Below are positions 19,809-29,289 of a stretch of DNA of 32,069 bases, piece by piece. A program made the position numbers and the translations under genes. Origin of the DNA: Entrophospora sp. SA101 (Eukaryota > Glomeromycota > Glomeromycetes > Entrophosporales > Entrophosporaceae); NCBI GenBank assembly GCA_958430865.1, contig CAUDNR010000196.1, positions 5,932 through 38,000 of the forward strand, in the 5' to 3' direction. Each line of letters begins with the position of its first letter. Within the stretch, counting starts at the first letter, position 1. The notes beneath the pieces were generated by a model. It did no database searches and had not been told where the DNA came from. It was given only the letters and a program-made list of their open reading frames with translations.

Positions 19809-21090
19809 ACAGTGTGTAACAAAAATAATTGGAAAAAATAAATTGAATATTGTAGAATAACAACAAAACCGGAATGAATGGTCAATAGCTTATTTTAATC
19901 ACTATTACCTATAGATTTATTTTATTATAAATTAATATGGTATTCTTTCACCATTTTTTTCAATAATCAATTCACAACAATCTTTCATTGAGTTGATTAA
20001 ATTAATTAAAACATGATTTAGAATATTATCCCATTCCTCCTTCATAAAATGTTTTAATTCATTACAATTGTTTGGCATCCTTCTTTCAACATTTCGTTTA
20101 ACAATACTCCAGAGGTTTTCAATGGAGTTAAGATCAGGACTGTTTGATGGCCAGTCCATCAATTCAGGAACATTTTCGTTGAGAAATGCTCGGGTGATTC
20201 TACTAGTATGTTTAGGATCATTGTCCTGTTGAAATCACCAAACATCCCCTAGCATCTCATTAACCTCTGGAATGTGATTTCTAAGTATATCTACATAAAA
20301 ATTCGCATCCATTATTTGACTAAAGCAAAAAAGACTCATTCATCCATTTACACAAAATCCGCCCCATGCTAAAATTTTTGTTCTGTCTTTTGGCATGTGA
20401 CGAACTGGTTTCACACCTTTATGCCAACGTTCCACTGTATTCCTAAACAGTTGAAAGGCCGTTTCGTCAGTGAATAATGTCTGTGACCAGTCATCATTCA
20501 AGTGTTTCCTTGCCCATTCAACTCTTTTCTCCTTGTGAACTGTTGTTAGCATAGGGGTGGCTTGTGGAAGGCTTTTTTTATAACCATGGTTTGATAAATG
20601 TCTCGAGATAGTCATGTGAGATACTTCTATTCCTTTTGTTGCTACTTTGTTCACCAATGATCTTACAGAAACTGAAGTATCTCTTCTAATAGTTTGTCCA
20701 ATTAAACATGCAGTATCCGCAGTAATCTTCTTTGGTTGTCCATTACCACCTTTGTGCAAAATATTGCCTGTATTTTTAATTTTTTCGATGTTAAAATAGA
20801 TAGTAGAAAGGGGAATATTTGTCAGAGTGTGAAGTTCTTTAGCAGATCTCACACCCTGGTTCCAGAAATGTAATAGAGTCTGACGTTGTCTTTCTTGGTC
20901 AGATGTGGACATTTTAAAGTCAATTTTTACAACAATTGAAAAATAATAAACAAAACAGATGATCTAAAAAGATAAATTTATTATTCTCATTTGTTTTGAA
21001 AGTTACGCGACACGAATTGGATTTAATTTGAGTACAAAACATGCATTTAAACAACAGGAATAATTTTCCAATTATTTTTGTTATAATAAT
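19809..21090 (-). mobile_element. Tc1-like transposon
   Basis: The left end at 19809 is CAGTGTGTAACAAAAATAAT preceded by TA. The right end near 21061-21081 carries the inverted copy of TAACAAAAATAATTGGAAAA, a 20-bp exact match, but lacks the outer CAGTGTG. AT-rich sequence replaces it. The transposase gene fills the interior in minus orientation. Loss of one terminus and two stop codons in the transposase suggest the copy is immobile. Confidence 0.85.
19932..20912 (-). pseudogene. Tc1 transposase with two in-frame TGA codons
   Basis: From ATG 20912 the frame runs 327 codons to 19932, interrupted only by TGA at 20342-20340 (codon 191) and 20237-20235 (codon 226). Residues 1-110 form the paired helix-turn-helix DNA-binding domains (RQTLLHFWNQGVRSAKELH; VSVRSLVNKVA; VSHMTISRHLSNHGY). 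The catalytic triad is visible: LFTDETAF, QQDNDPKHTS and SPDLNSIENLW. Thirty-four residues lie between the second D and the E, the DD34E spacing of Tc1. Both stops may replace Trp: one follows DVW before FQQDND, where family members often have a Trp-Ile or Trp-Trp pair, so TGG to TGA changes would explain them. Length matches Tc1 transposases (about 340). Otherwise the frame is intact, so inactivation looks recent. Confidence 0.88.
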
Positions 21091-21095
21091 ATTAT

Positions 21096-21215
21096 AATAA
21101 CATCAATTTTTTTCTATATTATTTATTTATATTTTTTATTTTTATTCTAAAAATGATAATATATATAACATCATTTTTTTTCTATATTATTTATTTATAT
21201 TTATTTATTATTTAT
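21096..21215. repeat. Short AT-rich direct duplication
   Basis: AACATCANTTTTTTTCTATA followed by TTATTTATTTATATT occurs twice, near 21099 and 21167, about 69 bp apart, just outside the Tc1 right end. It is AT-rich and may reflect local slippage or end-associated duplication. Confidence 0.4.
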
Positions 21216-21268
21216 CATGATATATATAAATAAATAAAATATGAAATAAAAAAATTAAAATAATAATA

Positions 21269-21516
21269 CATATCAGCCGATTTGGCTTTTTGGACCCTTT
21301 TTTTCAAACCTTATATCTTATTGTGTCTCGACGTCACATGATGCGTGAACTGGTCAATAGAATGATAATTAACCCCCAAAAAATTTACTTTGCTAAAAAA
21401 ACTATTTTACTATTAGATAGCCCGTCAAACCAATGGGTTTTTGCTAGTATAAAGTATTCATAACGTTATGATCATACGTACTGGATTTTGGGGTTCAAAC
21501 AAAATCAGCGCATATG
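21269..21516. repeat. Dispersed repeat, copy A (248 bp)
   Basis: It begins CATATCAGCCGATTTGGC and ends AGCGCATATG. Copy B at 23279-23522 shares the ends and long internal blocks such as CCAATGGGTTTTTGCTAGTA and TAAAGTATTCATAAC. The two ends pair imperfectly (about 15 of 23 positions), so it may be a MITE with short imperfect inverted repeats. No clear target duplication is seen. Confidence 0.75.
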
Positions 21517-21662
21517 TGAGAGTATTTCGATTTTTTTGCAATACAACCCTTTTTCAATTACACAAAATTACGAATTTTAAAAAGAGACTTTTATTTGCGT
21601 TATATTATAAATTGAATAAAGAATACAAATGATTAAATAATCTCTTATTTTGTTATTGTTAT

Positions 21663-22445
21663 TTAACGATTTAACAATTGATTAACGATATTTTGAAGCT
21701 GAACTGCTATAAGAATTCTTATTTGTGTATCCAAATTATTATTATTGTCTCCAAAGAAATCATCACCAACAACAAAGTTTTGATGAGGATTGAATTGATG
21801 ATTCTGGCCAAAGAAATTATTGTAATTATTGTCCTGCGCATCCAAATTATTATTATTATCTCCAAAGAAATTATTATCAGCAACAGAATTTTGATGAGGA
21901 TTGAGTTGATGATTCTGGCCAAAGAAATTATTGTAATTATTGTTCTGCGTATCCAAATTATTATTATTGTCTCCAAAGAAATTATTACCAGCAACAGAAT
22001 TTTGGTGAGGACTGAGTTGATGATTCTGGCCAAAGAAATTATTGTAATTATTGTTCCGCGCATCCAAATTATTATTATTGTCTCCAAAGAAATTATTATC
22101 GACGACAGCATTTTGACGAGGATTGAATTGATGATTCTGTCCAAAGAGATTACTGTCGACAGAATTTTGATGCTGAGTATTTTGACCAATAAAATTATTA
22201 ATAGCTGAGCTATGATGGTTGGTCATATGGATACGAGTATCAACTATGGGACTAATTAAATAATTATTGTTGTTGACAATGCCTACTAGATTACTGTCAA
22301 TCGAATTACTATTGACAGAAGTGTATTGAGGAATAATGTTTGATTGTTCATTAGAAGGAGGAGCAGAATAACTGTTATTAATATGGTTATCAAGATTAGG
22401 ATTTTGATTATTATAATTATTGTTATTATTATGATAATGATTCAT
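21663..22445 (-). CDS. Asn/Gln-rich protein with 37-residue FFG repeats
   Basis: A single exon from ATG 22445 encodes 260 aa, over a third of them Asn. Residues 1-80 are Asn/Ser-rich without repeats. From about residue 100 a 37-residue (111-bp) unit repeats about four times: FFGQNHQLNPHQNSV, then NNFFGDNNNNLD and NNNYNN. Paired Phe-Phe-Gly motifs sit 19-20 residues apart in each unit. The last 20 residues (IAVQLQNIVNQLLNR) look like an amphipathic helix. I cannot name a family. The composition is prion-like, and FG spacing recalls nucleoporin-type disordered domains, but that is only a compositional resemblance. The gene lies between the two copies of the 244-248-bp dispersed repeat. Because the repeat is AT-rich the other frames are also open; this frame is preferred for its ATG, length and varied N-terminus. 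Confidence 0.5.
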   Translation of the reverse strand: MNHYHNNNNNYNNQNPNLDNHINNSYSAPPSNEQSNIIPQYTSVNSNSIDSNLVGIVNNNNYLISPIVDTRIHMTNHHSSAINNFIGQNTQHQNSVDSNLFGQNHQFNPRQNAVVDNNFFGDNNNNLDARNNNYNNFFGQNHQLSPHQNSVAGNNFFGDNNNNLDTQNNNYNNFFGQNHQLNPHQNSVADNNFFGDNNNNLDAQDNNYNNFFGQNHQFNPHQNFVVGDDFFGDNNNNLDTQIRILIAVQLQNIVNQLLNR

Positions 22446-23278
22446 TGATTATTAGTTATACTGATTAATGTTTTTAAATATTTTTTTTTTAATTAATCGT
22501 TTTTTAAAAATTTTAAATCGGGAAAAAAATTTCTGGTTTTTATATAAAAAATTAAGCGTAATTATTAATTTAATGATCTCCAGAAAATAGATAATCATGC
22601 CAAACAAAACCAATTTTGGTGTATAGAGTGTAACACGATACTGTAAATAAAACCATTCTTTTGTGAGATGGTTTTGTTCTTTTAAAAAAACTTAGTCCAA
22701 AATAGCCGTAACACACAATAATAATAATTATTGTAAACATATTTCTTTAGAATAAATAAAGATTAATAATTTGTTTAAATCTTGTCTATTTCTTTGTAAT
22801 AAATATAAATTAATACCAAAAGAAAATTGCCTGTTTTTAATCAAGGTAAGTGATATTAGTTTTACTCGTGTAATTTGGATCATTGAAACATTTAAAAATA
22901 GAATTTTTGAAAACAACTATATAGATGTGTTGAGGAATGGTAGTAAAAGTCAATAACAAGATAGCAATATATCTCCGCCTACTCTACATATACTATTTGT
23001 TCTATATGCTATTCTTGTTATCTACACTCTACCCTTAACTTTATTTAAAAAAAAACTATATAGTGGAAATTTGAAATGTTACATTAATTTTTTATATCGT
23101 GTAACGTAACTTTACAATACACGGCAGTAAAAAGTAAGTGATAAACTGGATTTGAATTGGATCTGAACTTGATCTCCAATTTAAAGAGGTAACAACTATA
23201 TACTGATGAAGTTTCAGGAACAATGGGTTCTGTATAACCTTTCGTGTAACAACAAGCCTCCACTATGCTGTAGTCAAA
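22446..23278. other. Intergenic region between repeat copies
   Basis: No gene is recognised. An AAAACCAT...ATGGTTTT palindrome lies at about 22650-22675. TAGAGTGTAAC near 22625 and its approximate complement near 23025-23035 (ACACTCTACCC) could be the ends of a decayed 400-bp element, but the match is short. Confidence 0.3.
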
Positions 23279-23522
23279 CATATCGGCCGATTTGGCTTTA
23301 TTTCCAAACCTTACATCTTATTGTGTCTCAAGTTAAATACGAGCATTTTTAATGTGTAAAATGGTCAGTAAAATGATAAAAAAATTTATTTGCTCTGCTA
23401 AAAAAACTCTTTTACTAATCAACAGCCTGTCAAACCAATGGGTTTTTGCTAGTATAAAGTATTCATAACATTATGATCATACCGTACTGAATTTTGGGGA
23501 TCAAACAAAATTAGCGCATATG
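23279..23522. repeat. Dispersed repeat, copy B (244 bp)
   Basis: It is the second direct copy of the repeat at 21269-21516, starting CATATCGGCCGATTTGGC and ending AGCGCATATG. It differs from copy A by scattered substitutions and a few short indels, mostly in the first third. Both copies lie in the same orientation about 2 kb apart. Confidence 0.75.
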
Positions 23523-23758
23523 AAGTAGCAAACCCTTTAAGAAATATGGCCAAAATTTAAATTAATTCATATGCAAATTTTAAATATATAGTGCAATAAA
23601 TATGATGTAAATTTTATGTCTTGTACACTACTTACGAATTGTGTCTTGAGTTACAAATTGCATCTTGCGTCAGTTGTATAAAATTTATGGTAAGTGACGC
23701 AACCTCAATTTCTTGATTTTTAATTGCATCATGACTTAATTCAATAATTTTGACCACA

Positions 23759-23925
23759 CCCTACAGTGCTTAAAATACCTTTTTTAATAATGAACAAAAT
23801 TAAGTATGTTTTAAGTAACCTTTAAGTGTATTTTAAGTGTATTTCAAGTATGCTAGTTTACCATCAAAAGTATGTTTTTTAAGTATATTTTAAGTGCATT
23901 TTAAGTATCTAAACTTTGTGTAGGG
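23759..23925. mobile_element. 167-bp element with CCCTACA ends and 3-bp duplication
   Basis: It starts CCCTACAGTGCTTAAAATAC and ends TTGTGTAGGG, a 7-bp terminal inverted repeat followed by subterminal TTTTAAGTGTA-like motifs in both orientations. ACA flanks it directly on both sides (23756-23758 and 23926-23928). A 3-bp duplication suggests a CACTA- or Harbinger-like origin; the ends do not settle which. The interior is almost entirely AAGTATNTTTTAAGTGTATT-type short repeats. Confidence 0.65.
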
Positions 23926-24067
23926 ACATGTATACTGTAAATGTATTTAATGCAGACTAAACTGGACTTTTTTTTCAAATGGCAAGCAAAATCTAGGATT
24001 GCAGGGGAAAATTAAAGTTTTATTAATGAACACATATACATACATATTGTCTAAAGAATTTTTTTTA

Positions 24068-25178
24068 AGGACAAGTCTCACATAATAGTTCTTCTTAGTG
24101 TAAATTCAACTGGTATTGGAAAATTGCAACAATTAGTAATTGGACATTCTAAAAGACTTGGATGTTTTGTTACAATTAATATTTCAAAGTTTAGCAGTAA
24201 TTTACAAGTACAACTCAAAAGCTTGGATGCATTCTGATATTTGAGTGTCATGGTTAAAACATATAAATGAAGAGTTTCAAAATAAAAACAGCCAAGTATT
24301 ACTTCTTGTAGATAATGCAAGTTCACATTCTTTAGATGATGGTGAAGCCCCTTTTCAGTTGTCAAATATTACATTGCAATATCTTTCCTCCCAATATTAC
24401 ATCCCATCTGTAACCACTGGATGCAGGAATTATCAAGTCATTCAAAGCTAAATATAAACATTTATATTGTTCACATGTTCTAAGACAATTTGAAAGTGGC
24501 ATAGATATTGAAAAGTCAGTAACCTTTCAATTATATATTTTTTGCATAGAGTTTTCTTGTCACCTTTTGTTTTTAGGTCCAAGCTCAATTTATAACAAGG
24601 GTAAATGAAGATAATGAATTTACCGATCCATTTAATAATCCATTAACTAAAATCCATTAACTGATGATAATAATCAACAACTATTACAATTGATGAACCA
24701 CGTGTAACTGAAGATACTCTTAGTGATACAGAAATTGTTGAAATGGTTTTAGAAGATGCACAAATTGAAGGTGGTGCTAATGTAGATTCTGATGAAGACA
24801 GTGAAGAACCACCACCACGATTAAAAAAGCTTATGGATCTTTGAAGAAAGTAATTAGATTTGAAGATCAACAAATAATTATAATAAAAGAAGTTTAGAAA
24901 TGTTTAGAAAATATCTTCCTTATTATGAGAAGTTAATTGATAAATCTAAAAATACAACCAAAAATTGATGATTATATTATTGAAATTATTAAAAATGATA
25001 ATATTGATAATAATATCGATAATAATGTTGATATTATTTATCATTATTGATATAATTTAATAAAGCATTATACTATTTTAATATTAATTTATTATTTTCA
25101 TCATTTGATAAACCTCTCTATAGTGACAACATGTAGTGACATTAAATATTGTCCTTTAATGGAGGTTCCCTCTGTACA
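24068..25178 (+). pseudogene. Tigger/CENP-B-like (DDE_1) transposase remnant
   Basis: Plus-strand fragments follow the DDE_1 transposase in order: DKSHIIVLLSVNSTGIGKLQ, LVIGHSKRLGCF, AWMHSDI, SWLKHINEEF, QVLLLVDNASSH (second catalytic Asp), LQYLSSQYYIPSVTTG, IIKSFKAKYKHL and VLRQFESGIDI. Near 24690-24830 the acidic tail follows (DTEIVEMVLEDA, VDSDEDSEEP). The frame shifts near 24225 and 24430, with stops throughout, so it is dead. The N-terminal DNA-binding half and first catalytic Asp are missing. The right end near 25110-25178 (CCTCTCTATAGTGACA ... GGAGGTTCCCTCTG followed by TA) has the form of a Tigger terminus with the TA target. No matching left end was found, so the copy is 5'-truncated. 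Confidence 0.7.
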
Positions 25179-26093
25179 AGAACACATTTTGGCTTTACTG
25201 ATGGTGTTCTTATATGGAGATACGGCTGTAGTTAGTAACTAATGGTAGATCCATATTCCGCTTGGTCAAATGCTATTACTATATATAAAAAAATAATTTC
25301 TTACGTTCCCACAAAAACTATTATTATTATTATTATTTTATCGAAGTGCCGGCCAATATCGCGAATATTAATATGTGACCCAATATCTTCTTCCGTCCCT
25401 TACTATTATATTATCACGACATGATTATGACATTACCGATTACGCTTATGACAATTTGAAAATGGATGTCTAAATATATTTATGACATTATGACATTACG
25501 GTATGTCAAAAATCATAATAGTTTGAGTAGCATATATAGTTACAGACAAGGTTCTTAGAAGTTAATATTAAAATCATTTTTAATGTTTTCTACCTAAAGA
25601 AAGCTATTAACACTTTTTAAGTTTTTACATGGCACGAAATACTTGCTAATTGATTTCCCTATGTTTGTATCCAACACCCCAATTGTTTATGCATAACACA
25701 AAAGAATTTGCAAGTGAGATATATGTTACTAGCGTTTGTTAGTGGAAATAAACTGTAATCATCGTTTCAGGAATTTAATTTTTAGGAACAAAAGGAACAT
25801 GCAGAAGAGGTTTGCACTCATTTACAAAATGCACTCCTGCCTGTTATATTTGTTCAGAAATGTGAATGTCCTAACATTAAAATCATATATGATAGTTATT
25901 ACCCTAATTAACTACTGATATGTAAATAGACAGTCTGGTGATGGATATATTGACATTAAAGTTTTAAAAAGCCATAGACGTGATATTAAGGTCATGATCA
26001 TGTTTTTTCTCGCGCACATAATAATAAGAAAGCCAAATAGCACATATAAATATTTATTAATAAATAAACGTTGTAAAAAACATAGCTAAAGCA
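25179..26093. other. Intergenic region
   Basis: I see no gene. TATGACATTA recurs several times between about 25425 and 25510 in a loose array. Open frames here are short and without recognisable motifs. Confidence 0.35.
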
Positions 26094-26400
26094 TTATGCG
26101 TAACACACTATGTGTGGCATCCCCATAATTAAAATTAGAAGTGTCTTTGGTAACAAGATTTCTGAGTTAAGCATCCATCTTGTTGTTGAAGTACCAGTAC
26201 CCACCTTTAACCAGTTTCTCGCTATGTTCCAGAAAACAGATATAAACAAGTTTTGGAATTTGGAAGTGCCATAGGACAAACGTATCAAGATAAAACCAAA
26301 TGGCGAAAGTACTCTGACCTTTCTTTATTTCATTATTTGATGGAATTCGGCTGATATCTCTTGTTGATAATAGCGCCATTGTTGGTAATGTGGTCTGCAA
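26094..26400 (-). other. Unidentified coding-like fragment
   Basis: About 300 bp are clearly GC-richer than the flanks, and the minus strand reads open in two frames (one with FYLDTFVLWHFQIPKLVYI, the other with SKFQNLFISVFWNIARNWLK). Neither has a recognisable domain or splice context. It may be a scrap of a transposon or gene, or simply an old repeat copy. I cannot decide which frame, if either, was coding. Confidence 0.25.
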
Positions 26401-26671
26401 CTAGTTGCAGACACTTATATTACAGCTTTTATGTTCTAAATTCTGCAACATCCCAAGTTGCACTTCTTAGTTGTTGACATACTTACTAATAGTGTAAATT
26501 TACGGGAGAAGACTACTCTAGTTATATGGGAATATAATAACGAAATAGGAACATGAGGCAAAGATCCTTCGATCCGGGAGGAATGCGAATACACAAAATA
26601 TTAGGCTCGAATGACATCTGGAAAATATAAAAAAAATTTGCACGTGTCAATTGTAAGTTTAATAATAAAAA

Positions 26672-26748
26672 AGCGTAAAACTTATGTCGGCACTGTAAGA
26701 TTTATGCAATATTACATCGGTGTCGTAAGATTTATGTAAGTTTACGCT
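26672..26748. repeat. Short inverted repeat with internal direct repeat
   Basis: AGCGTAAAACTTA at the left pairs with TAAGTTTACGCT at the right. Between them a unit ending GTAAGATTTATG occurs twice in direct orientation. It could be a 77-bp MITE fragment. Confidence 0.4.
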
Positions 26749-26939
26749 AAATTAATTTCCTGATGGAAGATGTGATTTATTTTTAAAAACAATTATGTCT
26801 CTTTTCACGCATGTTATCATTTTTACAATTATTATTAGTTATTTAAAATCAATAAACAAGAAAAAAATTTTAATAAAAGATTTAATTGTTATTTTTTTTT
26901 GCGGTAAATCTGAAAAAAAAATATTACTTTTGAGGATAT

Positions 26940-27082
26940 ATAGAAAGTCAGTACCGTACTGAAGTCAAGTGAGTACCATGTCGAGAAAAAAAATATGAAT
27001 ATAATAATAAAGGTAAATACCGTACTGACCTTTTCAGTGTGCATTTGCTGTCAATTTTTTCAGTATGGTACCGACTTTCTAT
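26940..27082. mobile_element. 143-bp element with 24-bp terminal inverted repeats
   Basis: ATAGAAAGTCAGTACCGTAC at the left (26940) matches, with two changes over 24 bp, the complement of the right end, which ends GGTACCGACTTTCTAT (27082). A further internal copy of TACCGTACTGAC lies near 27030. The interior is AT-rich and non-coding. No convincing target duplication was found. Confidence 0.65.
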
Positions 27083-27824
27083 TTCCCTTTTTTGAAAATG
27101 ATTTTTAAATTAACGAAAATTTTCAACATAAAAAGACATTGAACAATTCTAGTCTTCACTTGAAAAAGCGGGAGGTTAATTTCATCCATGTCCTCCTCAC
27201 TTGGAAAGGCTGGGAAACAAATACTCGATTGAAATTATAATGAATCCTTAAACTTTTTAAAAAATAAAACCGTTGTTTTTATGTTTGTTTAAAACGAAGT
27301 GCTTTGGTGAAAAGACAACAATTGTGGAGTTAATGTTGAGTAACTAGTGTGCATTGGCAATATTGTTTGGTTTAGTGAGCAAGCAAAGGATATTGTTATA
27401 ATAACCAAACCCATAAGGATGTTAAAATAAACCAAAGCGAGATTGCAATCGACCTAATAAAAATATAAACAGTGTAGTGTAACGACTGAAATATATCGGT
27501 CGCAAGTAAATAAAAAAGGAATCTTATAGGGGCCTTTGAGCTTTGTAAAAGGGCCATCTTTATTTATTTATCCTGTGCCATTACAAATTCGCCGAAACTT
27601 TCTGGGTACAAGAAAGAGGCAGTAAACGAGAACCGATGTAAATTGTAAACTAATTGTTTAAACAAATACCGTATTATTGTGGGTTGCTAGTAATCAACTG
27701 ACAAGGTTAGCCCAAAGTTAAACAACCATAGTTGTCAAGTAATCGACGTTAACAAAAAGACTAAATATATATAGATAAGAACTAATATATTACAAGAATG
27801 GATGATTTTATTTATTTATGTTAT
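27083..27824. other. Intergenic region, 3' flank of the CBM48 gene
   Basis: No gene is seen. About 27490-27645 is GC-richer and holds nested inverted repeats: ATCGGT...ACCGAT at the outside and GGGGCCTTT...AAAAGGGCC inside (about 27529-27556). This could fold as RNA, but there is no family match I recognise. Confidence 0.3.
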
Positions 27825-29289
27825 TTAATATACAGCAGTAAAGTGAGAATTGAGGAATCCTACACAAAAATAAACATATATTAAAATAAATATAAAATAG
27901 ATTTAAAAGTATTTTCGTACACATAATAATCGATATAATACTTACCAACATTGTCATTATATTCAGGACTCAAAGAATCAGATGTTGGTGCAGCATAGAT
28001 AAAATTGTTTATATTTCCATCTAGTTGGAAAATCATTATACATTATGGTTATTGTTACATTATCATCTTTGCTATAAAGATAATATCAATATATGATGAA
28101 TAATAGTTAAACTTACGTTCATCATAACGTGTTTCAAGATCCCAATTGAATTTCCTATTTGATCGAAATATCCGCAAAAAAAAAAAAATGAACAAATGAT
28201 TAATTCATTCAATATATTTTCTAAAAACACTTTATAAATATTTATTCTTACCATTCACCGTCAACAATAAATTTAAAATCATGTTGTTTAGTGCAATCAA
28301 TATCAATAATAGCAACAAAATCATTTGTTTTTGGAATTCTCGACATTTCATGTTTACATGCTATAAAACGATAAACAATAAACAATAACATTAACATCAT
28401 ATATTAATCCTTGGGTTGTCAGGAATCTATATCGTATGCGCATTTTGCATACCTGACCAATTATCAAAGTCACCAGTAATGAAGACTCTGCTACCACCAT
28501 GTTTCCAACGGAACTGTAAATAAACAAATAAATTAAAATTATAATTAATAATTTCAAAATCTTTACTATATCTCCCATATCTCTTACTTTTCAAATATTT
28601 ACCTCAAATGGTATAATGTTAGATTTTTTCGTGATATTGCTCCTATAATCATGAGAAGTTTTCATTTCAAAACTTGATACATTATGGTGAATGTTTTGAA
28701 ATAATTCCTCTTCTTCTTTAACTGATTCATCATCTTCATCAATTGATGATTGATACTCTTCTTTAACCGATTCATCATCTTCATCAATTGATGATTGATA
28801 TTCTTCTTTTTTATCATCAGGTTGATTGTTAGTAATAATATCATTAATAGTATTGAGAATGAAAGGCATAGAAATTTCTTTTTTTTCAATTAAATTTTCA
28901 TCAAGTTCATCCGGTTTTAATTCAATAAGAGTTCCAGTGACTATTTCGTAACTATTATTATTGTTATTGTCATTATCATTGCTATCGATGGTATTTTTTT
29001 TAGAAAATACATCTATCGTGGGACTATTAAAAACATCAATGGGTTTTGTTATGTTGTTTTTGATTATTTCAACGTCATTAATATTATCTTTAATTGTTTT
29101 ATTATTTTTAGTTTTATTGTTTTTGTTTCTGGGAACATTTTTAACGGTAACTTCAACTTTTCTTACATGGACTTGTTCACCTTTAATCAAATGTAAAACA
29201 TGTAACAAGATGGCCAATACTAGGTTTAAGAATATCCTAAGAACTTTATCTAACCAAAAACCAGGACTTAATACTTTTGGAAGTGCCAT
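27825..29289 (-). CDS. Membrane-anchored CBM48 (AMPK-beta-type glycogen-binding) protein
   Basis: Exons are 29289-28603, 28513-28453, 28360-28252, 28154-28117, 28020-27946 and 27859-27825, with GT-AG introns of 86-97 bp. All phases agree, giving 334 aa from ATG 29289. Residues 16-35 (LRIFLNLVLAILLHVLHLI) are a likely membrane segment. Residues 40-229 are a disordered, Lys/Asn then acidic linker with a perfect 15-residue tandem duplication (EEYQSSIDEDDESVK, residues 162-191). Residues 230-309 form a CBM48/AMPK1_CBM domain: FRWKHGG, VFITGDFDNWSA, FVAIIDIDCTKQHDFKFIVD, GEWKFNWDLETRYDEHGNIN and NFIYAA. The sugar-binding positions of AMPK-beta appear kept (W248, K279, W286, N303). The expected role is tethering to glycogen or a related glucan at a membrane, in plan like vertebrate STBD1 though with a different CBM family. 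Yeast Mdg1/Crp1 share the domain. No kinase-binding C-terminal domain follows, so it is not an AMPK beta subunit. Confidence 0.8.
28715..28804 (-). repeat. 45-bp in-frame tandem duplication in the CBM48 gene
   Basis: Two adjacent 45-bp units differ at only a couple of positions and both encode the acidic 15-residue unit EEYQSSIDEDDESVK. The duplication sits in the disordered linker. Near-identity at the DNA level points to a recent event. Confidence 0.75.

Noticed and set aside
21678..22208. Ile-rich frames on both strands across the FFG repeats
   Set aside because: They arise because the 111-bp repeat is a multiple of three and AT-rich, so all frames stay open; they lack the varied N-terminus of the chosen frame.
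21269..23522. LTR retrotransposon made of copies A and B
   Set aside because: The repeats lack TG...CA ends, and no gag, protease, reverse transcriptase, primer-binding site or polypurine tract is seen between them.
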